DNA of 64,000 bases from Shinella kummerowiae (GTDB lineage Bacteria > Pseudomonadota > Alphaproteobacteria > Rhizobiales > Rhizobiaceae): positions 558,001 through 622,000 of the forward strand of contig NZ_WUMK01000003.1 in NCBI RefSeq assembly GCF_009827055.1, given 5' to 3'. Below the pieces are notes generated by a model. It was not told the DNA's origin, did no database searches, and worked only from the letters and a program-made list of their open reading frames with translations. Every line of letters starts with the position of its first letter. The stretch's first letter is position 1. The position numbers were made by a program, and so were the translations under genes. This document shows, one piece after another, positions 17,055 to 25,729 of the stretch.

Positions 17055-18320
17055 CTATTGCTGGCTTGCCCAATAGTCCTTCGTCTTGTCGACGAGGACC
17101 TTGACGAAGTCTTCCGGCGTCGACTGGCCGAGGAACATCTTGCTGAATTCAGGCGTCAGCACCGTCGCGTTGAACTCCGGATAAGAAACACCGAGACCGC
17201 CGCCGAAGCCGGACAACGCCGTGGCGTTTTTGGCCGAGGCATAGGCATCCGAAAGCACCGGCGGCCATTCGACGCCATCGCGCACCACGCCGACGCCGCC
17301 ATCCGCAACCAGTGTCTTCTGCGCTTCCTCAGAGAGGAGATAGCTGACGAAACCCGCCGCTTCCTTGGCATTCGGCGAGGCCTTCAGGACCATCACCGAC
17401 ACCAGGCCGACTTCGATATCGGTCGCCTTGCCGACGCCGCCGGCGACGGCCGGGAAGTTGAAGGCGCCCCAGGGGAAGTCTGCGCCGGCACTTTCCGTCA
17501 GTTCGGTCGGAAGCCACGAGCCGACGAGCTCACCCATCGTGTCGCCGAGCGCGATCGTCTGCTGACCTGCCGGATACTGGAAGCCGCGAGCGTCTTCCGC
17601 AATACAGCCGACCTCCCAGAATTTGCGGGCCGACTTCGCAGCCTCGAGCACGGCCGGATCAGACCAGCCGGAGCCGTCCTTGACCTCGAAGGCCTTGATC
17701 ATGGCATCCGAGCCCTTGGCGCGCGCCAGAAGGTGGGAGAAGAACAGGACCTGGTAGAAACCGACATTGCCTTCGGTCACCAGCGCGTGTTTGCTGGTTT
17801 CCTTGAGCTTGCCGCAGAGCGTGAAGAGTTCGTCGAGCGTCTGCGGGACCGTGCCGCCGACTTCCGCCAGCATGTCCTTGTTGTACCAGATGTTCACGGT
17901 GTTGTAGATGTAGGGGACCTGTTCGACCTTGCCGCCGGCCGCATAGAGATCGAGCACGCCGGGCAGCAGAGCGGCCTTCGCGTCGCCGAGGTCCGCGCCA
18001 ATCTCGTAGCCGAGCCCTTCCTTCTGCAAGCCGCCGGCGAGCTGGTCGCCATCCTGGTCTGCAAAATCAACCTGCGTGCCCGCCTGTAGGGCGGCGCGCA
18101 GCTTCGTCTGATTCTGGCGGCCGTTCCAGACGACCTTGAAGGTCGTTTCCGGGTGGGCCTTGGTGTAAGTATCCATGATCCTGCGCAGCGCCGCGGCCTG
18201 CGGCTCCGGCTCGTTCCACATGGACCAGAAGACAAGTTCGGCTGCATTGGCGGCGCCCGCCATCATGCCGAACGAAAGCGCAGCCGCAGCGGCAGAGCGC
18301 CACAAAATCGTGTTCGTCAT
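17055..18320 (-). CDS. Extracellular sugar-binding protein, family 1
   Basis: Periplasmic receptor of the carbohydrate importer, 421 residues. It has a Sec signal peptide (cleavage likely after AGAANA, residue 26) and then AELVFWSMWNEPEPQAAALR, the usual opening of family 1 carbohydrate-binding proteins. Later segments such as YNTVNIWYNKDMLAEVGG and a C-terminal STPEDFVKVLVDKTKDYW fit the family. It heads the nine-gene operon, and its promoter region (18321-18579) holds two kinds of palindrome. The catabolic genes downstream make N-acetylgalactosamine, or an oligosaccharide containing it, the best ligand guess. Confidence 0.9.
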   Translation of the reverse strand: MTNTILWRSAAAAALSFGMMAGAANAAELVFWSMWNEPEPQAAALRRIMDTYTKAHPETTFKVVWNGRQNQTKLRAALQAGTQVDFADQDGDQLAGGLQKEGLGYEIGADLGDAKAALLPGVLDLYAAGGKVEQVPYIYNTVNIWYNKDMLAEVGGTVPQTLDELFTLCGKLKETSKHALVTEGNVGFYQVLFFSHLLARAKGSDAMIKAFEVKDGSGWSDPAVLEAAKSARKFWEVGCIAEDARGFQYPAGQQTIALGDTMGELVGSWLPTELTESAGADFPWGAFNFPAVAGGVGKATDIEVGLVSVMVLKASPNAKEAAGFVSYLLSEEAQKTLVADGGVGVVRDGVEWPPVLSDAYASAKNATALSGFGGGLGVSYPEFNATVLTPEFSKMFLGQSTPEDFVKVLVDKTKDYWASQQ

Positions 18321-18397
18321 TCAATCCTCCCAAATTGAAAGCGCGCTGAATTGACCCGTGTCTGCGCGGCTTCGAAATGTACCTTAGAGGATGAATT

Positions 18398-18433
18398 TGA
18401 AGCTTTGCAACAGGAAATTCTCGCAAAGCTTCA
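18398..18433. promoter_or_regulatory. 11-base inverted repeat upstream of the amino sugar operon
   Basis: TGAAGCTTTGC at 18398-18408 and GCAAAGCTTCA at 18423-18433 are perfect inverted copies, 14 bases apart. Each arm is itself close to a palindrome around AAGCTT. This fits two adjacent operator copies better than a terminator, as no T-run follows on either strand in the right place. Confidence 0.55.
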
Positions 18434-18437
18434 TTTT

Positions 18438-18452
18438 TGTAATTTTACTACA
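18438..18452. promoter_or_regulatory. HexR/RpiR-like operator
   Basis: TGTAATTTTACTACA fits the form TGTARTWWWAYTACA remembered for HexR, an RpiR-family regulator. It lies about 120 bases before the binding-protein start. The RpiR-type DNA-binding domain of the operon's own regulator makes it a reasonable target. Confidence 0.5.
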
Positions 18453-18579
18453 TTTACTCATCAAGGGCAGGCACGTTCGCGCGTTCGAGCAGCACTGTGT
18501 CAATCTCCATGCGAAACTGAGCCGATTATGCAGTGAATTCATGAGGCTGGACGCTGAAGCACTTCAAACGTGGCGGCGG

Positions 18580-19620
18580 CTATCTGGGCCTCAGTCCGCC
18601 ATCCATTGTGAAGCGCGGCAGCTCTCCAGCCCGGTCATAAACCTGCCAGTCGATCCCGTCCGTGCGGATCCGAAACACCGCCGTGGCGAGCGTGTTCTCG
18701 TGGTCCGGGTCATCGGGCTGGGCACGATAGATTGGAAGCGGCGATACCGCCATGTCCCAGAGGATGTCGAGAGGATCGGGGGATGTCCCGGTGGCGTCAC
18801 CGAGCATGGCATCGCCGCGCTGCTGGCGTGCGCGGGAGGAGCCGGTGATGATCTGTTTTTCGCCTCTCATCACTTCATGGATGAGATGATTGGCATGGCA
18901 CTGGGGTCGTTCGATCGTGCTGACCGAGCAGGATGCGTGCGTGAACTCGATGCTGAGCAGACGCGGATCGCCCTTCTGGCCGAGCGTCATGTGAAACGCC
19001 CCGGCACGCTCGGCGGTTTTCAAGAGGCGGACGGCGTCGTCAAGCGTGCGGCAATCGAAGAGAGCCCGGCCGAGGACCATGCGCGGGATGCCGATGCCGA
19101 TCCCGCGCGAGCGGATATTGTTGACGGTCTGGATGAGGCCTGCGTCCGTCGCGGCGAAGGTATGGCCGGGGATCGATGCGGGATAGATGAAGCTTGTAAA
19201 GGCGACACCACCCTCCGGGCGGACATGGGCAAGCGCGCAGTGGCCACGAAAGCCCGGATCGCCATCCTCGTTGTGGGCAAGAACCGGTTCAGACCCCGGC
19301 ATCTGCACCGTCGTGCAGCCATCCGGCGCAAAAGCCCAGACATCGCCGCGGCAATTCCAGAGGAAAACATCATCGAATGGAAGATCGAGCCCCATGGCGA
19401 GCCCCTGCAATTCGGCCCAATATTCTGGGAAACGCGCTTCGACCAGCCCGCGCATGCCCGCCACGCGGGGATCATCGCGGAAGGTCATGACGGAGGCCCA
19501 GGCATGACCCGCGATGAGATGGCGGTGGACGATCTCGCGGCCGAAGCGGCCGAGTTGCACGCCGATTTCGAACGGCGTGCCGGCCATTTCGACGAAACCC
19601 AAACCATTGTCAGTGAACAT
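18580..19620 (-). CDS. C45-family N-terminal-nucleophile hydrolase/acyltransferase
   Basis: Homologue of the acyl-CoA:6-aminopenicillanate acyltransferase (AAT, peptidase family C45), which forms or cleaves amide bonds after self-processing. With the start used, the protein has 346 residues, and the predicted cleavage site is DG/CTTV, making Cys102 the new N-terminal nucleophile. HNEDGD follows shortly, as in the family. No signal peptide is visible, so it should act in the cytoplasm. The ATG at 19620 overlaps the ATPase stop by 11 bases; a downstream Met (19587) is possible. In this operon it could hydrolyse an imported N-acyl or peptide-like amino compound. Confidence 0.8.
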   Translation of the reverse strand: MFTDNGLGFVEMAGTPFEIGVQLGRFGREIVHRHLIAGHAWASVMTFRDDPRVAGMRGLVEARFPEYWAELQGLAMGLDLPFDDVFLWNCRGDVWAFAPDGCTTVQMPGSEPVLAHNEDGDPGFRGHCALAHVRPEGGVAFTSFIYPASIPGHTFAATDAGLIQTVNNIRSRGIGIGIPRMVLGRALFDCRTLDDAVRLLKTAERAGAFHMTLGQKGDPRLLSIEFTHASCSVSTIERPQCHANHLIHEVMRGEKQIITGSSRARQQRGDAMLGDATGTSPDPLDILWDMAVSPLPIYRAQPDDPDHENTLATAVFRIRTDGIDWQVYDRAGELPRFTMDGGLRPR

Positions 19621-20338
19621 GCTGCAAGAACTCGCGAAGGCGGGGATTTTCCGGGTTGGCAAGCAGGGCGGCGGGGTTACCGTCGACCGAAATCTTGCCG
19701 TCCTCCATGAAGATGAGCCGCGTGCCGACCTGGCGGGCGAAGGCTATCTCGTGTGTCACCACGATCATCGTCATACCCTCTTCGGCCAGCGCCTGCATGA
19801 CGCGCAGGACCTCGTGGCGCAGTTCGGGGTCGAGTGCGGAGGTCGGCTCGTCGAACAGCATCAGTTTCGGCTTGACGGCAAGTGCGCGGGCGATCGCCAC
19901 CCGCTGCTGCTGGCCACCCGAGAGTTCCGATGGATAGTGATGGCCGCGCTCGGCAAGCCCCACCTTGGCCAGCAGCGCCTTCGCCTGCTCCAACGCCTCG
20001 GCACGGGTGACGCCGCGAACGCGGCGGGGGCCGAAGGCGACGTTGTCGAGTGCCGTCATCTGCGGGAAGAGGTTGAACTGCTGGAAGACCATGCCGGCTT
20101 CCTGACGGATATGGCGCACCTGCGAGCGGCCGGCCTTGACGCTGATATTGTCAACGACGAGATCACCACCGTTGATCTCTTCCAGCGCGTTGATGCAGCG
20201 CAGCAGCGTCGACTTTCCCGAGCCGGACGGCCCGATCAGCACGACCACCTCGCCCTTGTCGATGTTGAGATCGACCTCGCGCAGCACCACAACGGGGCCA
20301 AACGTCTTGGTGACGTTGCGAAATTCCACGATGCTCAT
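19610..20338 (-). CDS. Polar amino acid ABC importer ATPase (GlnQ/HisP type)
   Basis: ATPase of 242 residues. Walker [10 protein letters not shown] lies at 36-44, the Q-loop is [20 protein letters not shown], the signature [15 protein letters not shown], and Walker [16 protein letters not shown], with [10 protein letters not shown] after it. These are hallmarks of PAAT-family ATPases. The start MSIVEF overlaps the permease stop as ATGA. It energises the permease at 20335-20991. Confidence 0.93.
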   Translation of the reverse strand: MSIVEFRNVTKTFGPVVVLREVDLNIDKGEVVVLIGPSGSGKSTLLRCINALEEINGGDLVVDNISVKAGRSQVRHIRQEAGMVFQQFNLFPQMTALDNVAFGPRRVRGVTRAEALEQAKALLAKVGLAERGHHYPSELSGGQQQRVAIARALAVKPKLMLFDEPTSALDPELRHEVLRVMQALAEEGMTMIVVTHEIAFARQVGTRLIFMEDGKISVDGNPAALLANPENPRLREFLQHVH

Positions 20339-20991
20339 AGGATCCGCATCCTCTTTTCGGTGACACGCAGGACCAGCGTCAGGGTACCGGTCATCAGGAG
20401 GTAGAGGATCGCCACCGCACTCCAGATTTCCACTGCACGGAAATTCGCCGCCATGATCTCCTGCCCCTGGCGGGTCAATTCGCCCACGCCGATGACGATG
20501 AAGAGCGAGGTATCCTTGAGGCTGACGATGAACTGGTTGCCGAGCGGCGGGATCATGCGCCGGAAGGCGACCGGGCCGATGATGTAGACAAGCACCTTCC
20601 ACATCGGCAGGCCAAGCGCGAGCCCCGCCTCCTTCAGCCCCCGATGTACCGAGAGGAAGGAGCCGCGCACGATCTCGGCGATATAGGCACCGGCGTTGAC
20701 GACGATCGCCGTGACGGCAGCGGTCATCGGATTGACCCTGATATCGGCGAGCACCGGCAGCGCGAAGTAGATGAACATCACCTGCACCACGATCGGCGTA
20801 CCGCGGATCAATTCGACATAGGCGAAGGCGACGGCATTGAGGAAGGCGTTGCCATAGGCACGCATCAGGCCCGCAAGGAACCCGACAAGCAGGCCACCGA
20901 CCAGGCCGGCGATGGTGATGAGGATGGTAAGGCGCGCGCCGCTAAACAGGGCGGGCATGGCCTCGCCTATGATGGACCAGTCGAATTCCAT
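20335..20991 (-). CDS. Polar amino acid ABC permease
   Basis: Inner-membrane permease of 218 residues with about five helices ([20 protein letters not shown] at the N-terminus). It has the PAAT motif [17 protein letters not shown] and the EAA loop [20 protein letters not shown]. There is only one permease gene here, so it probably forms a homodimer. Its stop overlaps the ATPase start; a hairpin lies between it and the binding-protein gene. Confidence 0.92.
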   Translation of the reverse strand: MEFDWSIIGEAMPALFSGARLTILITIAGLVGGLLVGFLAGLMRAYGNAFLNAVAFAYVELIRGTPIVVQVMFIYFALPVLADIRVNPMTAAVTAIVVNAGAYIAEIVRGSFLSVHRGLKEAGLALGLPMWKVLVYIIGPVAFRRMIPPLGNQFIVSLKDTSLFIVIGVGELTRQGQEIMAANFRAVEIWSAVAILYLLMTGTLTLVLRVTEKRMRIL

Positions 20992-21014
20992 GAGTGGGCT
21001 CCCCGGGGTGAGGA

Positions 21015-21041
21015 GAGCGCGCCGGAAAGGTCGGCGCGCTC
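21015..21041 (-). terminator. Intercistronic hairpin after binding-protein gene
   Basis: GAGCGCGCC and GGCGCGCTC form a perfect 9-base stem with a 9-base loop, 11 bases after the binding-protein stop. There is no clear T-run, so it probably stabilises the upstream message or causes partial termination, raising receptor over permease levels. Confidence 0.6.
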
Positions 21042-21051
21042 GGCTAAGGCA

Positions 21052-21792
21052 TCAAAGCTTCGGCTCGGCACCGAACCACTTCTTGTAGATTTCGGTGTAG
21101 CGGCCGTCTTTTTTCATGTTGGCGAGCGCCGCATTGACCTTTACGACCAGCTCGCTGCCTTTCGGGAAGCCGATACCGTATTGATGCGCCATCATCTGTT
21201 CACCGACAGCCTTCACCTTGCCGCCGCCGGCGGTTTTTACGTAGTAGAGCACGTTCGGCGTGTCATGCATGGCGGCATCGACACGGCCGGTCTGGAGTTC
21301 CAGATAAGCGTTGTCGATATTGGGGAACTGGCGCAGTTCCGTTTCCTTGAAATGCTCCTTGGCATAGTCCGTCGAGGATGTGCCGGTCTTGGTCGCCAGG
21401 ATCTTGCCCTTCAGGTCTTCGGCGCTCTTGACCGCGCTATCGGCCGGCACCATCAGCAGGAAGCCGCTGTCATAATAGCCGTCGGAAAAATCGATCGCCT
21501 TCTTGCGCTCGTCCTTAATGGTGATGCCGGCAAGCGCCACGTCCACCTGCTTGGTCTGAAGCGCCGGAATGATGCCGTTGAAATCCATCGGCTGCAGCGT
21601 GTAGGTGGCGCCGATCTCCTTGGCGATGGCATCCCACAGGTCGATGTCGAAGCCGACATATTTGTCGCCTTCCTTGAATTCGAAGGGCACGAAAGCCGTG
21701 TCGGTGGCAACCACCAGGTCTTCGGCACGCGCGCCGGGAGCCAGGGCGATCGCCGTGGCGAAAGCGGCAAACAGAATTGAACGCAGTTTCAT
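21052..21792 (-). CDS. Amino acid-binding protein, family 3 (GlnH type)
   Basis: Periplasmic receptor of 246 residues with a signal peptide cleaved near residue 23 (APGARA). It then reads [20 protein letters not shown] and [20 protein letters not shown], the family 3 signature. The C-terminus [16 protein letters not shown] is also typical. It lies between the aminotransferase and permease genes. Its ligand is likely an amino acid or modified amino acid that the neighbouring aminotransferase and hydrolase process. Confidence 0.92.
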   Translation of the reverse strand: MKLRSILFAAFATAIALAPGARAEDLVVATDTAFVPFEFKEGDKYVGFDIDLWDAIAKEIGATYTLQPMDFNGIIPALQTKQVDVALAGITIKDERKKAIDFSDGYYDSGFLLMVPADSAVKSAEDLKGKILATKTGTSSTDYAKEHFKETELRQFPNIDNAYLELQTGRVDAAMHDTPNVLYYVKTAGGGKVKAVGEQMMAHQYGIGFPKGSELVVKVNAALANMKKDGRYTEIYKKWFGAEPKL

Positions 21793-21813
21793 GGTAGTTC
21801 CCCTTTTGCTTGG

Positions 21814-23151
21814 TTATGCGTTTGAAAGAGCACGCGTGGCGGCGTCGATGGCATCGCCCAGCCGTTCGACGATGCGGCCGATATCGGCGCGATCGACGAT
21901 GAAGGGCGGGGCCAGCAGCACATGGTCGCCGAGGCGGCCGTCGATGGTGCCGCCCATCGGGTAGACCATCAGGCCGCGCGCCATCGCCTCCTTCTTGATG
22001 AGGGCATTCAGCTTGAGTTTCGGATCGAACGGCCGCTTGCTGGCACGGTCCGCAACAAGCTCGACACCGCGGAAGAGGCCGCGCCCGCGGATATCGCCGA
22101 CATGGTGATGGTTGCCGAGGCGTTCGGTAAGCTGGCGCTCCAGCTCCGCGCCCATCGCAACCACATTGGCGAGCAGATTTTCACGACGGATGACCTGTTG
22201 CACGGCAAGGCCGGCCGCCGCCGCCATCGGGTGCCCCATATAGGTATGGCCGTGCTGGAAGAAGCCGGATCCGCCCGCAAAGGCGTTGTAGATCTTCTCC
22301 GAAAGCAGCACCGCGCCGACCGGCTGGTACCCGCCGCCAAGTCCCTTGGCGATCGTCATCAGGTCGGGCGCAACACCGTCCTGTTCGCAGGCATGCAGCG
22401 TGCCGGTGCGACCCATGCCGCACATCACCTCGTCGAGGATGAGCAGTACGCCATAGCGGTCGCAGATCGCGCGGATGCGCTTGAGGTAATCGGCAACGGG
22501 CGGCACGGCGCCGGCCGTGGCGCCCACGACGGTTTCAGCAACGAAGGCGATCACCTCATCGGCGCCAAGTTCGAGAATCTTGTCCTCCAGTTGCCGGGCG
22601 GCTCGCTCGGCATAGGCCTCATCGCTCTCGCCCGGCTCCTGTAGGTGATAGGCGTAGCAGGGATCGATGTGGTGGGTTTCGATGAGCAGCGGCTTGAATT
22701 GTGCGCGGCGCCATTCGTTGCCGCCTGCGGCAAGCGCCCCCAGCGTGTTGCCATGATAGCTCTGCCGACGTGCGATGATGTGGCGGCGCTGCGGCTCGCC
22801 CTTTTCGACGAAATACTGCCGCGCCATCTTCAACGCCGCCTCGACCGCTTCGGAACCACCGCTGACGAGATAGACGTGGCCGAGCCCGGCCGGCGCATCC
22901 TCGATCAGGAGATCGGCGAGCCCCTCGGCGGCTTCGGAAGTGAAGAAGCCGGTATGGGCATAAGCGAGCCGGTCGAGTTGTTCGTGCAGGGCAGCAAGCA
23001 CGGCCGGATGGGCATGGCCGAGGCAGGAGACCGCCGCGCCGCCCGAAGCATCGATATAGGCATTGCCCCCGGCATCGAAGAGTTCGATGCCCTTGCCGCC
23101 AACGGCGACCGGCATGCGGGAATGAATGGCGCGATGCAGAATGCGGGTCAC
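21814..23151 (-). CDS. Class III PLP-dependent aminotransferase
   Basis: Omega-amino acid or beta-amino acid type transaminase, 445 residues. Visible motifs are SGGSEAVEAALKMARQY (about 97-113), SYHGNTLGAL, LILDEVMCGMGRTG with the pyridine-binding Asp240, and AKGLGGGYQP with PLP lysine 269. The ATG overlaps the stop of the RpiR regulator gene (ATGA). With the divergent beta-keto acid cleavage enzyme, a likely role is to convert a beta- or omega-amino acid to its keto acid. The amino acceptor and exact substrate are unknown. Confidence 0.92.
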   Translation of the reverse strand: MTRILHRAIHSRMPVAVGGKGIELFDAGGNAYIDASGGAAVSCLGHAHPAVLAALHEQLDRLAYAHTGFFTSEAAEGLADLLIEDAPAGLGHVYLVSGGSEAVEAALKMARQYFVEKGEPQRRHIIARRQSYHGNTLGALAAGGNEWRRAQFKPLLIETHHIDPCYAYHLQEPGESDEAYAERAARQLEDKILELGADEVIAFVAETVVGATAGAVPPVADYLKRIRAICDRYGVLLILDEVMCGMGRTGTLHACEQDGVAPDLMTIAKGLGGGYQPVGAVLLSEKIYNAFAGGSGFFQHGHTYMGHPMAAAAGLAVQQVIRRENLLANVVAMGAELERQLTERLGNHHHVGDIRGRGLFRGVELVADRASKRPFDPKLKLNALIKKEAMARGLMVYPMGGTIDGRLGDHVLLAPPFIVDRADIGRIVERLGDAIDAATRALSNA

Positions 23152-24038
23152 GGACGCTTCATCCTTGTCTTGAGATGGGTATTGAGGGCGGCGGACTGGC
23201 GGTCGACGCCGGCAAGGGCCGCACTGGCAGCATCGCCGACCTGCCCTGCGACCAGCGCACCCAGCACTTCCGCCACAACGAAGGCCGGCGACATGGCGTG
23301 CAGAAAGGACGGGCTTTCTGTCGGTACGACGACCGTGCAGGCGGCACGCTGGGCGAGCGGGGCAACGGGGCTGTCGGTGATGGCGATCAGCGACACGCCC
23401 GCGTCGCCGGCATAGTCGGAAATCTCGATCGTCTGGCGCGTATAGGGCAGCACGCTGACGGCGACCATCACGTCATCGGCGGTCGCGCTGCCGAGGGCAT
23501 CCGCGCCGATGCCGCCGACGGTATCCAGCATGACCGAGTGTTTGCCGGCGAGGGAAAGTATGTAGTGCAGGTGCCAGGCCGGCGAATGGCTGGAGCGCAG
23601 GCCAAGGCAATAGATGCGCCGCGCGGCGCTGAGCCGCTGCGCCGCCTCGACCAATGTGTCGAGAGCGGCGGGCTGCGAGAGCTGACCGACCTGCGCGGAG
23701 ATGCCGACCAGCATGTCGGCCGCCAGCGCATGGTCGCCCTTGAGTTTCTGATTTTTCGCCTGCGCCCCGACACGGCCGGCAAAGCCCGTCACGTCATTAC
23801 GCATGGCATCGGCATAGAGCTGGCGGATATCCTCATACCCGGCAAGACCAAGATGTTTGGCGAGCCGCGTCATCGTGGCGGGTTGCACGCCCGCCTGCCT
23901 GGCCTGTTCACGCATGGAAAGAAGCGCGACGTCGCGCGGCTGGTTCAGCACATAGCGCGCAGCCGCCTGGAGCTGCTCCGACATCGTGTCGAAGGACTGG
24001 ACGATCGGATCTGCGAGAGGGCCAGTTTGCATGGGCAT
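23148..24038 (-). CDS. RpiR/MurR-family transcriptional regulator
   Basis: Regulator of 296 residues. The N-terminal RpiR helix-turn-helix (about 10-85) includes FDTMSEQLQAAARYVLNQP and QPATMTRLAKHLGLAGYEDI. The SIS domain (about 130-265) includes RIYCLGLRSSHSPA, DDVMVAVSVLPYTRQTIEIS and VSLIAITDSPVAPLA. The start at 24038 follows AAGGAAGAG at good spacing; a second ATG lies six bases on. It is the first gene of the amino acid catabolic operon and divergent from the BKACE gene. AT-rich repeats between them are its likely operators. Confidence 0.9.
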   Translation of the reverse strand: MPMQTGPLADPIVQSFDTMSEQLQAAARYVLNQPRDVALLSMREQARQAGVQPATMTRLAKHLGLAGYEDIRQLYADAMRNDVTGFAGRVGAQAKNQKLKGDHALAADMLVGISAQVGQLSQPAALDTLVEAAQRLSAARRIYCLGLRSSHSPAWHLHYILSLAGKHSVMLDTVGGIGADALGSATADDVMVAVSVLPYTRQTIEISDYAGDAGVSLIAITDSPVAPLAQRAACTVVVPTESPSFLHAMSPAFVVAEVLGALVAGQVGDAASAALAGVDRQSAALNTHLKTRMKRP

Positions 24039-24068
24039 CGGATACACTCTTCCTTCGTGAATTGCAAC

Positions 24069-24110
24069 ATATGTTTCATTAACGTATAAAAATGATCCAT
24101 ATGAATCATT
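24069..24110. promoter_or_regulatory. Direct repeats and palindrome in divergent promoter
   Basis: ATATGTTTCATT (24069-24080) and ATATGAATCATT (24099-24110) are direct repeats 30 bases apart, about three helical turns. The second lies inside a near-palindrome at 24091-24110 (AATGAT..ATCATT ends). Likely RpiR operators controlling both directions. Confidence 0.6.
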
Positions 24111-24124
24111 CTTAGGATCCATGG

Positions 24125-24964
24125 ATGACAGACCCCTATAGACCGCATCGGGTGGCGATTGCAGTGGCGCCGAACGGCGGGCGCCGCACAAAGGTGGATC
24201 ATCCCGCCATTCCGCTGACAGCGGCGGAACTCGCCCGCACCGCGGCCGAATGCAGGGATGCCGGCGCCTCGATGATTCACGTTCATGTGCGCCACCCGGA
24301 CGGTCGCCACCTGCTCGACGCCGATGTCTACGGCCAGGCGATCGCTGCCATCCGCCAGGAGGTCGGCGACGGACTTGTGATCCAGATCACGACGGAAGCC
24401 CTCGGCATCTACAGTCCGGCTGAACAGATTGGCGTGCTGAAGGCCGTGCGGCCAGAAGCCGCCTCGCTGGCCCTGCGAGAGCTCGTTCCGGACGCCGCCG
24501 CCGAGCCGGCCTTTGCCGAAACGCTCGGCTGGATGAAACAGGAAAACGTCCTGCCGCAGATCATCCTCTACGATCCTACGGAAGCCGTGCGACTTGCAGG
24601 GATGATCCGGCGCGGGCTGATACCCTGGCCCGACATTCCCGTGCTCTACGTGCTCGGCCGCTACACCGTCTCCCAGACATCGCAGCCCGCCGACCTTCTC
24701 CCCTTCCTCACGCCGGACATGCCGCGATTTTCCCATTGGAGCGTCTGCGCCTTCGGTCAGCACGAAGCCGCCTGCGTTACCGCCGCGGCCCTCATCGGCG
24801 GCCATGCCCGCGTCGGTTTCGAGAACAATCTTCACCTGCCGGACGGCACCCTGGCCCCCTCGAATGCCACGCTCGTCACAACCGTCGCCAAGTCAGTTCG
24901 CCAGCTTGGATACGATCTCTGCAATGCGACCGATGTCCGCGACACGGTTGCCCGTCAGGGCTGA
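24125..24964 (+). CDS. Beta-keto acid cleavage enzyme (BKACE, DUF849)
   Basis: Zinc enzyme of 279 residues. The family condenses a beta-keto acid with acetyl-CoA and splits it to acetoacetate and an acyl-CoA. The start segment APNGGRRTK, the DHPAIPLTAAELA motif, zinc ligands His52 and His54 in MIHVHVRHPDGRH, and the late HWSVCAFGQHE and RVGFENNLHLPDG segments fit the family known from 3-keto-5-aminohexanoate cleavage. The ATG at 24125 follows AGGA by six bases. It reads away from the RpiR gene; pairing with an aminotransferase suggests it acts on a transaminated beta-amino acid. Confidence 0.88.
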   Translation: MTDPYRPHRVAIAVAPNGGRRTKVDHPAIPLTAAELARTAAECRDAGASMIHVHVRHPDGRHLLDADVYGQAIAAIRQEVGDGLVIQITTEALGIYSPAEQIGVLKAVRPEAASLALRELVPDAAAEPAFAETLGWMKQENVLPQIILYDPTEAVRLAGMIRRGLIPWPDIPVLYVLGRYTVSQTSQPADLLPFLTPDMPRFSHWSVCAFGQHEAACVTAAALIGGHARVGFENNLHLPDGTLAPSNATLVTTVAKSVRQLGYDLCNATDVRDTVARQG

Positions 24965-25191
24965 AGGATCGAAGCCTCGACGTGTGGCTTGCACCGCAGC
25001 TGTGATCGGAATGCCAACTTCCGGCATGCTGGTGCCGGGAACGTGCAACAGACCGTGAATTCAGACAATATTGAAGGCGGGATTCATAGTACTCTCCAAT
25101 TGGACGAGGCCGGGGAAGGCTGAGGCGAAACGAGAAAGGCGATCCAACAGGGGCGGCTCCGCCGCCCGGGCGCCTGAATGAGGATGACCTT

Positions 25192-25603
25192 GTGCGCGAC
25201 CTGCAATTCGGACCGTTCACGCTCGCGCCTGCCCGCCGCACGCTTCTGCGCGATGGCAGGCGCGTGGTGCTGGGCAGCCGGGCGGCCGATATCCTCATTT
25301 TCCTTGCCGCGCACGCGGGAGACCTGAAGACCAATGCGGAAATCGTCCGGCATGTCTGGCCGGACACGTTCGTCGAGGAGGCCAATCTTCGCGTCCATAT
25401 TTCCGCGTTGCGCAAGGCTCTGGACGATATCCAGAAGGAACCGAAGGCCATCGCCAGTTGTCATCGTGCCCGGCAGGCATGTCGACATCGCTCCCGAAGG
25501 GGCGGGCAACGGCCTTCTGATTATCGGCGAAAATGCGCAGTCGCCGCTTTGCGCGGCGACGATACTCATACAGGCCGTTGCCGAGATGCGCCTGCGGACA
25601 TGA
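25192..25603 (+). pseudogene. Winged-helix regulator fragment (CadC/OmpR-type DNA-binding domain)
   Basis: From a GTG at 25192 the first 80 or so codons encode a Trans_reg_C winged helix: FGPFTLAPARRTLLRDG, SRAADILIFLAAHAGDL, and VEEANLRVHISALRKALDD. After DDIQKEPKAI this frame turns into low-quality arginine-rich sequence up to 25692. Another forward frame then carries plausible protein (VVIVPGRHVDIAPEGAGNG to the stop at 25603). This looks like a regulator with a frameshift and internal deletion, since full-length relatives continue with a sensor or ATPase part. The intact N-terminal domain could still be made. It sits just upstream of the Tat hydrolase gene. Confidence 0.6.
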
Positions 25604-25729
25604 CACCGGTGCGGGGGCAAGCGAAAGCCCTTTGCATCGATTTACGACGCTTAACTCGTGTTGTGGCCTGGCTTGCGTCAATCTCATGTTGATCAAAGAG
25701 ACACGGAAAATCCGCACAGGAGGCAAGTC

